Source: Nocardioides panacisoli
GTDB lineage: Bacteria > Actinomycetota > Actinomycetes > Propionibacteriales > Nocardioidaceae
Assembly (NCBI RefSeq): GCF_019448235.1
Contig: NZ_CP080409.1
Span: 744,001-808,000 of the forward strand
Length of the DNA: 64,000 nucleotides
Reading direction: 5' to 3'
Both the position numbers and the translations under genes were made by a program. Below, piece by piece: positions 48,373 to 60,973 of the stretch. The notes below the pieces were generated by a model, which was not told the DNA's origin, ran no database searches, and saw only the letters and a program-made list of their open reading frames with translations. Positions within the stretch are counted from its first letter, which is position 1; the number at the start of each line of letters is the position of its first letter.

Positions 48373-48858
48373 ATGGAGTCATCGGCGTCGATCACCGAAC
48401 CCCCGCACGTCCACCCACGACGCCGCATGGGGCTGTTGGGCGTGCGAGCCCTGGCGTGGATCCTCTACGGCTACGTCGTCGTGGTGGAGGTCGTGCTGGC
48501 CCTCGGCTTCGTGCTGTTGCTGTTCGGCGCCAGTCCGACTGCGTCGTTCGTCGCCTGGGTCTACCGTTCGCTGGACCGTGCGATGGAACCGTTCCGGGGG
48601 ATGTTCACCCCGATCGAACTGGGACTGCGTGGTGACCCGCAGCCGCCGGCCGTCCTGGACACGTCGGTCCTCTTCGCCATGGTGGCGTATGCGATCGCGG
48701 CATGGTTGGTGAGCGAACTGCTCGCCTGGATCAACGGGTTCCTCGCTCGCCTGGATGCCGCCGATGAGCGCGCCTGGACCATCGCGTCGCAGCGCGGAGG
48801 GCCTGCCGCCACGCCTCCCGGTCCGGCGGCACCCCGGTCGCGCACCGACCACCCGTGA
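48373..48858 (+). CDS. YggT-like membrane protein
   Basis: A 161-residue membrane protein. Two long hydrophobic segments (about residues 28-58, WILYGYVVVVEVVLALGFVLLLFGA, and 97-122, VLFAMVAYAIAAWLVSELLAWI) flank a loop with SFVAWVYRSLDRAMEPFRGMFTPI, the motif shared with YggT family proteins (where a Pro-Phe-R/RxIxP-type loop is conserved). The C-terminal 35 residues are polar and Pro-rich. Function unknown, with proposed links to osmotic tolerance or cell division for YggT. It is monocistronic under box f. Confidence 0.72.
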   Translation: MESSASITEPPHVHPRRRMGLLGVRALAWILYGYVVVVEVVLALGFVLLLFGASPTASFVAWVYRSLDRAMEPFRGMFTPIELGLRGDPQPPAVLDTSVLFAMVAYAIAAWLVSELLAWINGFLARLDAADERAWTIASQRGGPAATPPGPAAPRSRTDHP

Positions 48859-48913
48859 CCATCGGTAACCGCCGGACGGGCCCCGAGGGAGCGCGGCGAG
48901 GGATGAGCTTGTG

Positions 48914-48939
48914 TTCAACCTGACCTGAAGTCCTACGCT
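48914..48939 (+). promoter_or_regulatory. Promoter and possible operator of the ABC exporter gene
   Basis: TACGCT at 48934-48939 lies 7 bases before the ATG at 48947 (leaderless). TTCA-N8-TGAA at 48914-48929, containing a tandem CCTGA, covers the spacer region and could be a repressor site. Confidence 0.4.
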
Positions 48940-48946
48940 CCGAGAC

Positions 48947-53753
<4,807 letters not shown>

Positions 53754-53762
53754 CCCCGTCCC

Positions 53763-54947
53763 GTGACACGTGAGGGCCCGCGGCTTCCGCGGGCCCTCAC
53801 GGTCGTCTACGGCCTCGTCGTCGTCACCGCCTTCGGGTCCTGGTTCTACGGCTACGGCGTCCTGATCGACCCGATCGTCGCCGACACCGGCTGGTCGGAG
53901 AGCTGGCTCGCGACGGCGTACGGCGTCGGCCTGCTGGGGGTGGGCCTCGGCTCCGTCGCCGCCGGCCGGGCGCTGGACCGCATCGGCCCCCGCCCGGTCT
54001 TCGCCCTGGCCGCGGCCGGTGGAGCATTCGGGACGATCGCCACGGTCACCGCGAGTGGGCCGCTGGTGTTCGTGGCGGCCGCGGTGCTCACCCAGTGCTG
54101 CGTCGGCGCGGTCGGCTACTACACGATCGTGCACGCCGCGATCGCGCACCTGGCGCCGCAGGACCGCACGCGCGCGATCACGGTCAACACGCTGTGGGGC
54201 GCGTTCGCGAGCCCGGTCTTCCTGCCGCTGGTGGCCGGCCTCAACTCCCTCGGCGGCTGGCGTACGGCGATCGGTGTCGGCACCGGCCTCGCGGTCGCTG
54301 CCCTCGCGACCGCCGCGGTGGCCTCACCCCGTGGGACCGGCACGGTGGCACCGGGGGAGCAGCGTTCACTGGTCGCCGACCTGCGCCACGCGGTCACCGA
54401 CCCGGTGCTGCGCCGGCTGATGCTGCTCGCACTGCTGGGCGGCATGGCGTTCTCGGTCCTGATCCTCTACCAGGTCCCGGCGATGGTCACCGCAGGACTG
54501 GCACTCGGCACGGCGTCGTTGCTCGCCGGCCTGCGGGGCATCTTCCAGCTCGCGGGGCGACTGCCGTTGCCGTGGCTGGTGGCCAGGATGGGGTCGCGTC
54601 GGTTCTTCCAGGTGGTCCTGGCGCTGGTCGGGCTCTCGGGCCTGCTCCTGCCCTTCTCGGGGACGTTGGCGGTCGCGCTGGCGTTCGCCGCGGTCGCCGG
54701 CTTCGCCGTCGGGGGCTATTCGACGATGGAGAGCATCTACGCCTCCGAACTGGTGCCCGCAGGCTCGATCGGCATGGTGCTGGGCTCCTACTCGCTGGTC
54801 CGCGGTGTCGGGTCGGCCATCGGTCCCGTCGCCGCAGGCGCGGTGATCGACCTGACCGGCAGCCGGGTGCCGGTGCTCGTGGCGATCGCCGTGGTCGGCG
54901 TGTCGGCGGCGCTGGTGGTGCCGAGGGCGCCGCATCCGGTCGATTGA
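53763..54947 (+). CDS. MFS transporter
   Basis: A 394-residue major facilitator superfamily permease with twelve transmembrane segments. The first is LTVVYGLVVVTAFGSWFYGYGVLIDPIV, and the loop 2-3 motif is GRALDRIGPRPVFALAAAGG. TRAITVNTLWGAFASPVFLPL resembles oxalate/formate or monocarboxylate-type members. The late AVGGYSTMESIYASELVPAGSIGMVLGSYSLVRGVGSAIGP matches a general MFS_1 pattern. Substrate unknown. The only suitable start is the GTG at 53763, which means codons 3-13 lie inside a 14-bp hairpin that also looks like the acnA terminator. Whether translation really begins there is uncertain. Confidence 0.82.
   Translation: MTREGPRLPRALTVVYGLVVVTAFGSWFYGYGVLIDPIVADTGWSESWLATAYGVGLLGVGLGSVAAGRALDRIGPRPVFALAAAGGAFGTIATVTASGPLVFVAAAVLTQCCVGAVGYYTIVHAAIAHLAPQDRTRAITVNTLWGAFASPVFLPLVAGLNSLGGWRTAIGVGTGLAVAALATAAVASPRGTGTVAPGEQRSLVADLRHAVTDPVLRRLMLLALLGGMAFSVLILYQVPAMVTAGLALGTASLLAGLRGIFQLAGRLPLPWLVARMGSRRFFQVVLALVGLSGLLLPFSGTLAVALAFAAVAGFAVGGYSTMESIYASELVPAGSIGMVLGSYSLVRGVGSAIGPVAAGAVIDLTGSRVPVLVAIAVVGVSAALVVPRAPHPVD
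53770..53800. terminator. 14-bp hairpin after acnA, inside the MFS coding start
   Basis: A perfect 14-bp stem (53770-53783 with 53787-53800) and a CTT loop, starting 17 bases after the acnA stop. No T-run follows. It may end acnA transcription or lower expression of the MFS gene. Confidence 0.5.
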
Positions 54948-55005
54948 GGCAGCGGTGCCGGGGTGTCGGCACCGTCTGGCCGGTGGACCTTGCGACGATG
55001 TGCCC

Positions 55006-55716
55006 ATGCGAGGCAACTGGATCGGCGCAGCGTTGAGCGCTGCCCTGTGCGTGGCGCTGAGCGGCTGCGGTGCCGTGGACGACCTGGCCAGCGACGACGA
55101 ACCGGTGCCCACGGTGTCGGTGCAGCCGAGCTCGTCGGCGCCCACGACCGAGGGCGGCATGACGCTGTCCGCCGAGCCGTCGGCGAGCGCGGAGCCCAGC
55201 GAGGAGTCATCGACCGCCGAGCCGAGCGAGTCCTCGGCCGCCCCGAGCTCCTCGGCACCGGCCGACCCGGGGCCCGCCGAGGCAGACCTCGGCCGCGCGC
55301 CGACGTCGTACGACGAAGCGGCGGCGTACGTCGCCAAGGCGCGTGACGAGGGCGGCGCGGAGCAGATGCGGATCTTCGGCACGTCCGAGGACGTCTACTG
55401 CCTGATGAGCAGCGACTACATCCTGCCCTCGTGCGAGCTCCCGCAGGGCGCCGGCATCCAGGACCAGTCGGTGTGCCGCAACGCGATGGGTGACCGGGTC
55501 GGTCGCATCGAGGTGACCGAGCAGCGGGCACGGCCGGTGTGCAACACCGACACCATCCGCGAGACCCGGCCGCAGACGGTCGAGCCCGTGAGCGTGGTGA
55601 CCAACGCCAAGAGCGGCCTGCGGTGCGCGGTCGCGGACATCGGCATCACCTGCGTGCAGCCCCAGCGCGAGATCGGGTTCTTCCTCTCGCTGGACTCCTA
55701 CGCCACGTTCGGCTGA
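55006..55716 (+). CDS. Putative lipoprotein with Ser-rich linker
   Basis: A 236-residue secreted protein. The signal peptide IGAALSAALCVALSGCGAVDD ends in a lipobox (LSGC, Cys21). A Ser/Pro/Glu-rich low-complexity linker spans about residues 35-90 (PSSSAP and PSASAEPSEESS repeats). A C-terminal domain has six cysteines (YCLM, SCELP, VCRN, VCNT, RCAV, TCVQ), probably making three disulfides. GACGAT lies 6 bases before the ATG as a weak leaderless -10. I do not recognise the domain; similar ones appear in actinobacterial cell-surface proteins. Confidence 0.72.
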   Translation: MRGNWIGAALSAALCVALSGCGAVDDLASDDEPVPTVSVQPSSSAPTTEGGMTLSAEPSASAEPSEESSTAEPSESSAAPSSSAPADPGPAEADLGRAPTSYDEAAAYVAKARDEGGAEQMRIFGTSEDVYCLMSSDYILPSCELPQGAGIQDQSVCRNAMGDRVGRIEVTEQRARPVCNTDTIRETRPQTVEPVSVVTNAKSGLRCAVADIGITCVQPQREIGFFLSLDSYATFG

Positions 55717-55748
55717 GTCGCCGCGGGCCACGGCCGTGGCACTGCCAC

Positions 55749-55754
55749 TACGGT
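55749..55754 (+). promoter_or_regulatory. -10 element of the thiamine-binding protein gene
   Basis: TACGGT, 7 bases before the ATG at 55762. Confidence 0.5.
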
Positions 55755-55761
55755 GAGCGGC

Positions 55762-56070
55762 ATGCTCGCAGCGTTCAGCATCACCCCGTCGGCCGCCGAC
55801 GACACCGGATCGGTCTCCGAGGCGGTCGCCGCCGCGATCCGCGTGGTCCGCGAGTCCGGCCTGCCCAACCGCACCGACGCCATGTTCACCACCGTCGAGG
55901 GGGAGTGGGACGAGGTGATGGGCGTGGTCAAGCAGGCCGTCGACGTCGTCGCCGAGGTCTCGCCGCGCGTGGGACTGGTGCTCAAGGCCGACATCCGGCC
56001 CGGGTACGACGGCCAGCTGACCGCCAAGGTCGAGCGGGTCGAGCAGGCGCTCGCCGAGCCGGGGGAGTGA
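55762..56070 (+). CDS. MTH1187/YkoF-like thiamine-binding protein (DUF77)
   Basis: A 102-residue protein of the thiamine-binding MTH1187 family, an alpha/beta sandwich that binds thiamine-related compounds in the cytosol. The order LAAFSITPSAADDTGSVSEAVAAAIRVVRESGLPNRTDAMFTTVEGEWDEVMGVVKQAVD, then SPRVGLVLKADIRPG, matches the family. I start at the ATG at 55762 (TACGGT 7 bases before) rather than the GTG at 55753, which overlaps the -10. The next gene, also of a thiamine-linked family, starts 1 base after its stop. Confidence 0.82.
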   Translation: MLAAFSITPSAADDTGSVSEAVAAAIRVVRESGLPNRTDAMFTTVEGEWDEVMGVVKQAVDVVAEVSPRVGLVLKADIRPGYDGQLTAKVERVEQALAEPGE

Positions 56071-56071
56071 C

Positions 56072-56479
56072 ATGGACAGCGAGGTGCTCCACGTCCGGAC
56101 CGGCGACCAGCCACGCGTGGTCGACCTGACGCGGGAGTGTGCCGACTTCGCCGCCACGCGGGGCGACGGGCTGCTCCACGTGTTCGTGCCGCACGCGACC
56201 GCCGGCGTCGCCGTCCTCGAGACCGGTGCCGGCAGCGACGACGACCTGCTCGCCGCCCTCGACGAGCTGCTCCCGACCGACGACCGCTGGCGCCACCGCC
56301 ACGGCTCACCCGGTCACGGGCGCGACCACGTGCTGCCCGCCCTCGTGCCGCCGTACGCCACCGTGCCGGTGCTGGGCGGCCGGCTCGCGCTCGGCACCTG
56401 GCAGAGCATCTGCCTGGTCGACACCAACGTCGACAACCCCGAGCGCGACGTGCGGCTCTCGTTCCTGGCCTCGGCCTAA
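56072..56479 (+). CDS. YjbQ family protein (secondary thiamine-phosphate synthase)
   Basis: A 135-residue YjbQ/UPF0047 protein. The signature GLLHVFVPHATAGVAVLETGAGSDDDLLAALDELLP is followed by HGSPGHGRDHVLPALVPPYATVPVLGGRLALGTWQSICLVDT, which includes the conserved His residues that form the phosphate/metal site. Overexpressed YjbQ has thiamine-phosphate synthase activity in Escherichia coli, though the natural role is debated. It directly follows the thiamine-binding protein gene and overlaps no other gene; both are in one operon. An inverted repeat ends the unit. Confidence 0.88.
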   Translation: MDSEVLHVRTGDQPRVVDLTRECADFAATRGDGLLHVFVPHATAGVAVLETGAGSDDDLLAALDELLPTDDRWRHRHGSPGHGRDHVLPALVPPYATVPVLGGRLALGTWQSICLVDTNVDNPERDVRLSFLASA

Positions 56480-56481
56480 CC

Positions 56482-56530
56482 ACTGTGCGGAGGATCGAGG
56501 TCACGTGGTGGCAGCGATCCTCCGCACAGT
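56482..56530. terminator. Long inverted repeat between yjbQ-like and SMP-30-like genes
   Basis: A perfect 16-bp inverted repeat (56482-56497 with 56515-56530) around a 17-base loop, starting 2 bases after the yjbQ-like stop. It would form a stable hairpin, but no T-run follows. It could end the operon or bind a dimeric regulator of the gene beyond. Confidence 0.5.
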
Positions 56531-56559
56531 CCAGCGGGACGGACCGCGCCGGCCCTCGA

Positions 56560-56565
56560 TACGGT
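56560..56565 (+). promoter_or_regulatory. -10 element of the SMP-30-like gene
   Basis: TACGGT, 6 bases before the ATG at 56572; the long inverted repeat ends 29 bases upstream of it. Confidence 0.5.
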
Positions 56566-56571
56566 GGCCCG

Positions 56572-57510
56572 ATGCAGAACTTCACGGTGATCCCGGTCCC
56601 CGGCCCCGGTGCCGAGGACGTCGTCGTCGTCGACTCCGGCCCCGAGGAGGGCTGTGTCTACACCGGCACCGAGGACGGCGCGATCTTCCGCATCACCCCC
56701 GACGGCGGCATCGTGGCCCAGGTCGCCCACACCGGCGGTCGCCCCCTCGGCCTCGAGCTGGCCGCCGACGGCCGCCTCCTCGTCTGCGACGCCCACCGCG
56801 GACTGCTGTGGGTCGACCCGACCGACGGCACCGTGGAGTCGATCGCGGCCGAGGTGGCCGGCGTGCCGATGCAGTTCTGCAACAACGCCGCCATCGCCGC
56901 TGACGGCACCATCTGGTTCTCCGACTCCTCCACGAAGTACCCCATCGAGAAGTGGAAGGACGACTTCGTCCAGAACACCCGCACCGGCCGGCTGCTGCGC
57001 CGCGACCCCGACGGCACCATCACTACCGTCCTGGACGGCCTCGCCTTCGCCAACGGCGTCGCGCTCGCCGCCGACGAGTCCTACGTCGTCGTCGCCGAGA
57101 CCGCGGCCCGCACCGTCGTGCGCCACTGGCTCACCGAGGAGCGCAAGGGCCTGCGCGACAAGCTCTGCAGCGACCTGCCGGGCTACCCCGACAACATCGC
57201 CCGTGGCAGCGACGGCCTGATCTGGGTCACCCTGGCCAGCCCGCTGGACCCCGTGGTCGAGCGGCTGCACCGGGCGCCGCTGCGGGTACGCAAGCTGGTC
57301 ACGAAGATCCCCGACCGGTTCCAGCCCAAGCCGCAGCAGTCGGTGCGCGTCCGCGCCTTCGACGACGCCGGTGAGCTGGTCCACGACCTCGACATCGACC
57401 CGGCCGCCCACGGCGCGGCGTACCACATGGTCACCGGCGTCCGGGAGCACGCCGGCCGCGTCTGGATGGGCAGCCTCCAGGAGTCCGCCGTCGCGGTCTG
57501 CGACCTGTGA
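56572..57510 (+). CDS. SMP-30/gluconolactonase/strictosidine-synthase-like protein
   Basis: A 312-residue six-bladed beta-propeller protein. Repeated DGxIxR/DGTI patterns (GTEDGAIFRITPDGG, LAADGRLLVCDAHRGLLWV, AADGTIWFSDSS, LADDGLAFANGVALAADESYVVVAE-type) and a PDNIARGSDGLIWVTLASP segment match the strictosidine-synthase/SMP-30 superfamily. The LAFANGVAL and YPDNI motifs supply metal ligands in this fold. The likely activity is hydrolysis of a lactone or ester, but the substrate is unknown. No signal peptide. The ATG at 56572 lies 6 bases after TACGGT (leaderless). It precedes dxs by 48 bases. Confidence 0.82.
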   Translation: MQNFTVIPVPGPGAEDVVVVDSGPEEGCVYTGTEDGAIFRITPDGGIVAQVAHTGGRPLGLELAADGRLLVCDAHRGLLWVDPTDGTVESIAAEVAGVPMQFCNNAAIAADGTIWFSDSSTKYPIEKWKDDFVQNTRTGRLLRRDPDGTITTVLDGLAFANGVALAADESYVVVAETAARTVVRHWLTEERKGLRDKLCSDLPGYPDNIARGSDGLIWVTLASPLDPVVERLHRAPLRVRKLVTKIPDRFQPKPQQSVRVRAFDDAGELVHDLDIDPAAHGAAYHMVTGVREHAGRVWMGSLQESAVAVCDL

Positions 57511-57545
57511 TCCCCGGCAACCGGGTCCCGACAACCCTCAACCCC

Positions 57546-57551
57546 TAGAAT
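57546..57551 (+). promoter_or_regulatory. -10 element of dxs
   Basis: TAGAAT, 7 bases before the ATG at 57559; I saw no good -35. Confidence 0.5.
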
Positions 57552-57558
57552 CGAGCCC

Positions 57559-59466
57559 ATGGCACATCTCGACCGGATCAGCGCGCCCAGCGACCTGCGG
57601 GCGTTGTCGACTGACGAGATGACGGCCCTCGCCGGCGAGATCCGCGAGCAGCTGATCGACACCTGCTCGCGGACCGGCGGTCACCTCGGCCCGAACCTGG
57701 GCGTGGTGGAGCTGACGCTGGCGATCCACCGGATCTTCGACAGCCCGCGCGACCGGATCGTCTTCGACACCGGCCACCAGTCCTACGTGCACAAGATGGT
57801 GACCGGACGCGCCCACGAGTTCGACGGGCTGCGCAAGGAGGGGGGCCTCTCGGGCTATCCGAGCCAGGCCGAGTCCGATCACGACATCGTGGAGAACTCC
57901 CACGCCTCGACGTCGCTGAGCTACGCCGACGGCCTCGCGAAGGCCTACGCGATCCGCGGCGAGGACCGGCACACGGTCGCCGTGATCGGCGACGGCGCCC
58001 TCACCGGCGGCATGGCCTGGGAGGCGCTGAACAACATCGCCATCGCGGAGAACTCCCGCCTGGTGATCGTGGTCAACGACAACGGGCGCTCCTACACCCC
58101 GACCATCGGGGGCCTCACCACCGCGCTCACCCTGCTGCGCACCGACCCGCGCTACGAACCGGTGCTCCACCAGATCAAGCAGCGGCTCAACGCGATCCCC
58201 GGCGTCGGGCCGGCGGCGTACGACACCCTCCACGCGGTCAAGAAGGGCCTCAAGGACGCGCTCGCACCCCAAGGACTCTTCGAGGACCTCGGACTGAAGT
58301 ACGTCGGCCCCATCGACGGACACGACCTCGAGGCCCTCGAGTCGGCGCTGGACCACGCCAAGGGGTTCCACGGTCCCGTGATCGTGCACGCGATCACCCG
58401 CAAGGGCAACGGCTACGACCCGGCCGAGCAGCACGAGGCCGACCAGTTCCACCAGCGCAAGCCGTTCGACATCGAGACCGGCGAGGAGGCCCCCACCGGC
58501 GGCATCTGGACCGACCACTTCACCGAGGCGATGGTCGACCTGGGGGAGCGGCGCGAGGACGTCGTCGCCCTGACCGCTGCGATGGTGCACCCGACCGGTC
58601 TCGGTGCCTTCCAGGAGCGCTTCCCCGATCGCACCTTCGACGTCGGCATCGCCGAGCAGCACGCCGCCACGTCGGCGGCCGGACTCGCACTCGGCGGCCT
58701 GCACCCCGTGGTCGCGGTCTACGCCACCTTCCTCAACCGGGCCTTCGACCAGGTCCTGATGGACTGCGCCCTCCACCGGTGCGGTGTCACCTTCGTCCTG
58801 GATCGCTCCGGCGTGACCGGCGACGACGGCGCGAGCCACAACGGCATGTGGGACATGTCCGTGCTGCAGGTCGTTCCGGGCCTGCGACTCGCGGCCCCGC
58901 GTGACGCCACCCGGCTGCGGGAGCTGCTCGACGAGGCCGTCCAGGTCGACGACGCGCCGACCGTGGTGCGCTTCCCCAAGGGCCCGCCGCCGGAGGACAT
59001 CGAGGCCATCGACCGGGTCGGCGGCTGCGACGTACTGGTCCGTGAGGGCGAGCAGGACGTCCTGGTCGTCAGCTCCGGCGCGATGGCCACCACCGCCGTG
59101 GAGGTGGCCGAGCGCCTCACCGCCCAGGGCATCGGCGTCACCGTGGTCGACCCACGCTGGGTCAAGCCCGTCGACCCCGCCCTGGTCGACCTCGCCCGCG
59201 AGCACCGGCTGGTGGCCTCGGTGGAGGACAACGGCCGCGTGGGCGGCGTGGGTGCGACCCTGCTGCAGACCCTCAACGACGCCCGGGTGCGCACGCCGGT
59301 GCAGGTGCACGGGATCCCGCAGGAGTTCCTCGACCACGCCAAGCGGTCCGCCATCCTGGACCGGGTCGGGCTGTCGGCGCAGGCGATCGCCCTCGACATC
59401 GTCGAGGACGTCACGGCCGCCAGCGCCGAGGACCGGACGCTGCTCGATGTCGACAGGACGCGCTGA
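57559..59466 (+). CDS. dxs: 1-deoxy-D-xylulose-5-phosphate synthase
   Basis: Thiamine-diphosphate enzyme that condenses pyruvate and glyceraldehyde-3-phosphate in the first, rate-setting step of the MEP isoprenoid pathway. All family landmarks are in the 635 residues: [25 protein letters not shown] start, [11 protein letters not shown], the TPP/Mg motif [18 protein letters not shown] near residue 150, the KGNGYDPAE segment, [14 protein letters not shown] with the catalytic Glu near 360, and [20 protein letters not shown]. Full length; starts at the ATG 7 bases after TAGAAT (leaderless). The downstream lipoprotein gene begins inside or just after its 3' end. Confidence 0.96.
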   Translation: MAHLDRISAPSDLRALSTDEMTALAGEIREQLIDTCSRTGGHLGPNLGVVELTLAIHRIFDSPRDRIVFDTGHQSYVHKMVTGRAHEFDGLRKEGGLSGYPSQAESDHDIVENSHASTSLSYADGLAKAYAIRGEDRHTVAVIGDGALTGGMAWEALNNIAIAENSRLVIVVNDNGRSYTPTIGGLTTALTLLRTDPRYEPVLHQIKQRLNAIPGVGPAAYDTLHAVKKGLKDALAPQGLFEDLGLKYVGPIDGHDLEALESALDHAKGFHGPVIVHAITRKGNGYDPAEQHEADQFHQRKPFDIETGEEAPTGGIWTDHFTEAMVDLGERREDVVALTAAMVHPTGLGAFQERFPDRTFDVGIAEQHAATSAAGLALGGLHPVVAVYATFLNRAFDQVLMDCALHRCGVTFVLDRSGVTGDDGASHNGMWDMSVLQVVPGLRLAAPRDATRLRELLDEAVQVDDAPTVVRFPKGPPPEDIEAIDRVGGCDVLVREGEQDVLVVSSGAMATTAVEVAERLTAQGIGVTVVDPRWVKPVDPALVDLAREHRLVASVEDNGRVGGVGATLLQTLNDARVRTPVQVHGIPQEFLDHAKRSAILDRVGLSAQAIALDIVEDVTAASAEDRTLLDVDRTR

Positions 59467-60955
59467 CCTGCCGGTGCGCTCGCGTGCCCGTGGCCTCACG
59501 GGCCGCCTCCTCGGCCTGCTCCTGCTGGCCACGCCCCTGACGGCCTGCTCCGACGACCGGCCACCGCCCGCGCCACCAGCGGCAGCGACCGCGTCCTCGC
59601 AGGTCCAGGAGGAGGTGGCCCGGACGCTGCGCCGCCGGGGTCGGGCCGTCGCCGAGGGCGACCGGCGCCTCTTCGGCCGCACCCTGCTGCGCGAGGACGC
59701 GACGTTCGTCGAGGAGCAGGAGACCTACTTCGCCAATCTCCGCCGCCTGCCGCTCGTACGGGTCGGCTTCGAGCTGGACTCCGCCACGCTCGTCGCCGAC
59801 GGCGAGGACTACTGGGGCGAGGTCGACGTGACGCTCCGGCTGCGCCGGTTCGACGAGGGTGCCGTGCGCACCCGCGATCGGTTCCGGTTCAGTCCCTCCC
59901 GCGACGGTCGGCGCTACCTGGTCTCCTCGACCACCGACGAGGAGTGGGAGTCCGGGCACGACGTGGCGCCCCAGCCGTGGGACCTCGGGCCGATCCGCGT
60001 ACGCCGCGACAGCGGCGTGCTCGGCATCCTCGACCGCACCACGCTCGACGGTGCCGCGGACCTGCTGGACGCGGCGAGCTTCGCCCGTTTCGACGTGGCC
60101 GCCGAGGTGCCGGACGCCGAGCTGCCCGACGTCACCGTGTACGCCACGGGCGACCTCTCCTACCTCGAGCAGGTGCCCGGGCTGCCCGTGGCCGATCCCG
60201 ACCGGCTGGATGCGGTCACGATCCCGGTCGTGGCGGAGCCGGGCAGCGGGGAGGTCGCGGCGTACCGCGTCATGGTGCATCCACGGGTGCTCGCGCAGGA
60301 CCTGCCGCTGTTGGACCGGCTGCTGCGGCACGAGCTCACCCACGTGGTGGTGGGGCAGCGGGCGGACGGTGCGCCGCTGTGGCTCAGCGAGGGGATCGCG
60401 GAGTGGGTGTCGGTGCAGCCGGTGGCCCGTGACGAGCGCCGGCTGCCGGCCGAGTCGCTGGCCCTGGCCGAGGGCGGGCTCAGCGAGCTGCCGGAGGACG
60501 CCGCGTTCGGCGGCGCCGACGCGCGGGCGTGGTACGGCGTCGCGTGGTGGATCTGCGAGTACGTCGCCACGACCTACGACCGCTCCTACCTGTGGCGGCT
60601 GCTGGACGAGACCGCCGGCGACGGCGATGCGGCAGCGGCGATCGAGGAGCTGCTGGACCTGACACCGTCCGAGCTCGTGTCCGCGGCGATGGAGCTGATG
60701 CAGCAGCAGTACGCACCGGACCCGCCGCCGGAGACGACTCCGGTGCCCACGACCTCCCCGACGGCGCCGGCGACACCGACCACCCCGACGACGCCCCCCA
60801 CGGCGACGCCCACCGCACCGGCGACCTCGCCCGGTGCGAGCCCGACACCGATCGAGCCGCCGGACCGCGGTGAGGGCCGTGGGCAGGGTCGGGACGAGGG
60901 CCGGGGCCGCGGTGTGACCCAATCGGCAACGGTCTCGCCGTCGTCGCGCGACTGA
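59447..60955 (+). CDS. Putative gluzincin-type lipoprotein metalloprotease
   Basis: A 502-residue secreted protein. A signal peptide ends in a lipobox (LTAC, Cys34 from the ATG at 59447; a GTG at 59474 gives a shorter start). A middle domain of about 250 residues has no clear family. It is followed by a zinc-protease motif HELTH (about residue 295) with [10 protein letters not shown] about 20 residues later, the HExxH...E layout of gluzincins. The last 70 residues are Pro/Thr-rich, then Gly/Arg/Asp-rich ([15 protein letters not shown]), as in cell-wall tethers. Role and substrate unknown. It overlaps dxs by 20 bases if the ATG is used. Confidence 0.72.
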   Translation: MSTGRADLPVRSRARGLTGRLLGLLLLATPLTACSDDRPPPAPPAAATASSQVQEEVARTLRRRGRAVAEGDRRLFGRTLLREDATFVEEQETYFANLRRLPLVRVGFELDSATLVADGEDYWGEVDVTLRLRRFDEGAVRTRDRFRFSPSRDGRRYLVSSTTDEEWESGHDVAPQPWDLGPIRVRRDSGVLGILDRTTLDGAADLLDAASFARFDVAAEVPDAELPDVTVYATGDLSYLEQVPGLPVADPDRLDAVTIPVVAEPGSGEVAAYRVMVHPRVLAQDLPLLDRLLRHELTHVVVGQRADGAPLWLSEGIAEWVSVQPVARDERRLPAESLALAEGGLSELPEDAAFGGADARAWYGVAWWICEYVATTYDRSYLWRLLDETAGDGDAAAAIEELLDLTPSELVSAAMELMQQQYAPDPPPETTPVPTTSPTAPATPTTPTTPPTATPTAPATSPGASPTPIEPPDRGEGRGQGRDEGRGRGVTQSATVSPSSRD

Positions 60956-60961
60956 CTCCCC

Positions 60962-60967
60962 TAGGCT
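60962..60967 (+). promoter_or_regulatory. -10 element of the PAC2 gene
   Basis: TAGGCT, 6 bases before the GTG at 60974. Confidence 0.5.
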
Positions 60968-60973
60968 TGAGGG

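Noticed and set aside
53824..54091. Short minus-strand frames inside the MFS gene
   Set aside because: Arg/Pro-rich composition typical of wrong-frame translation of GC-rich DNA.
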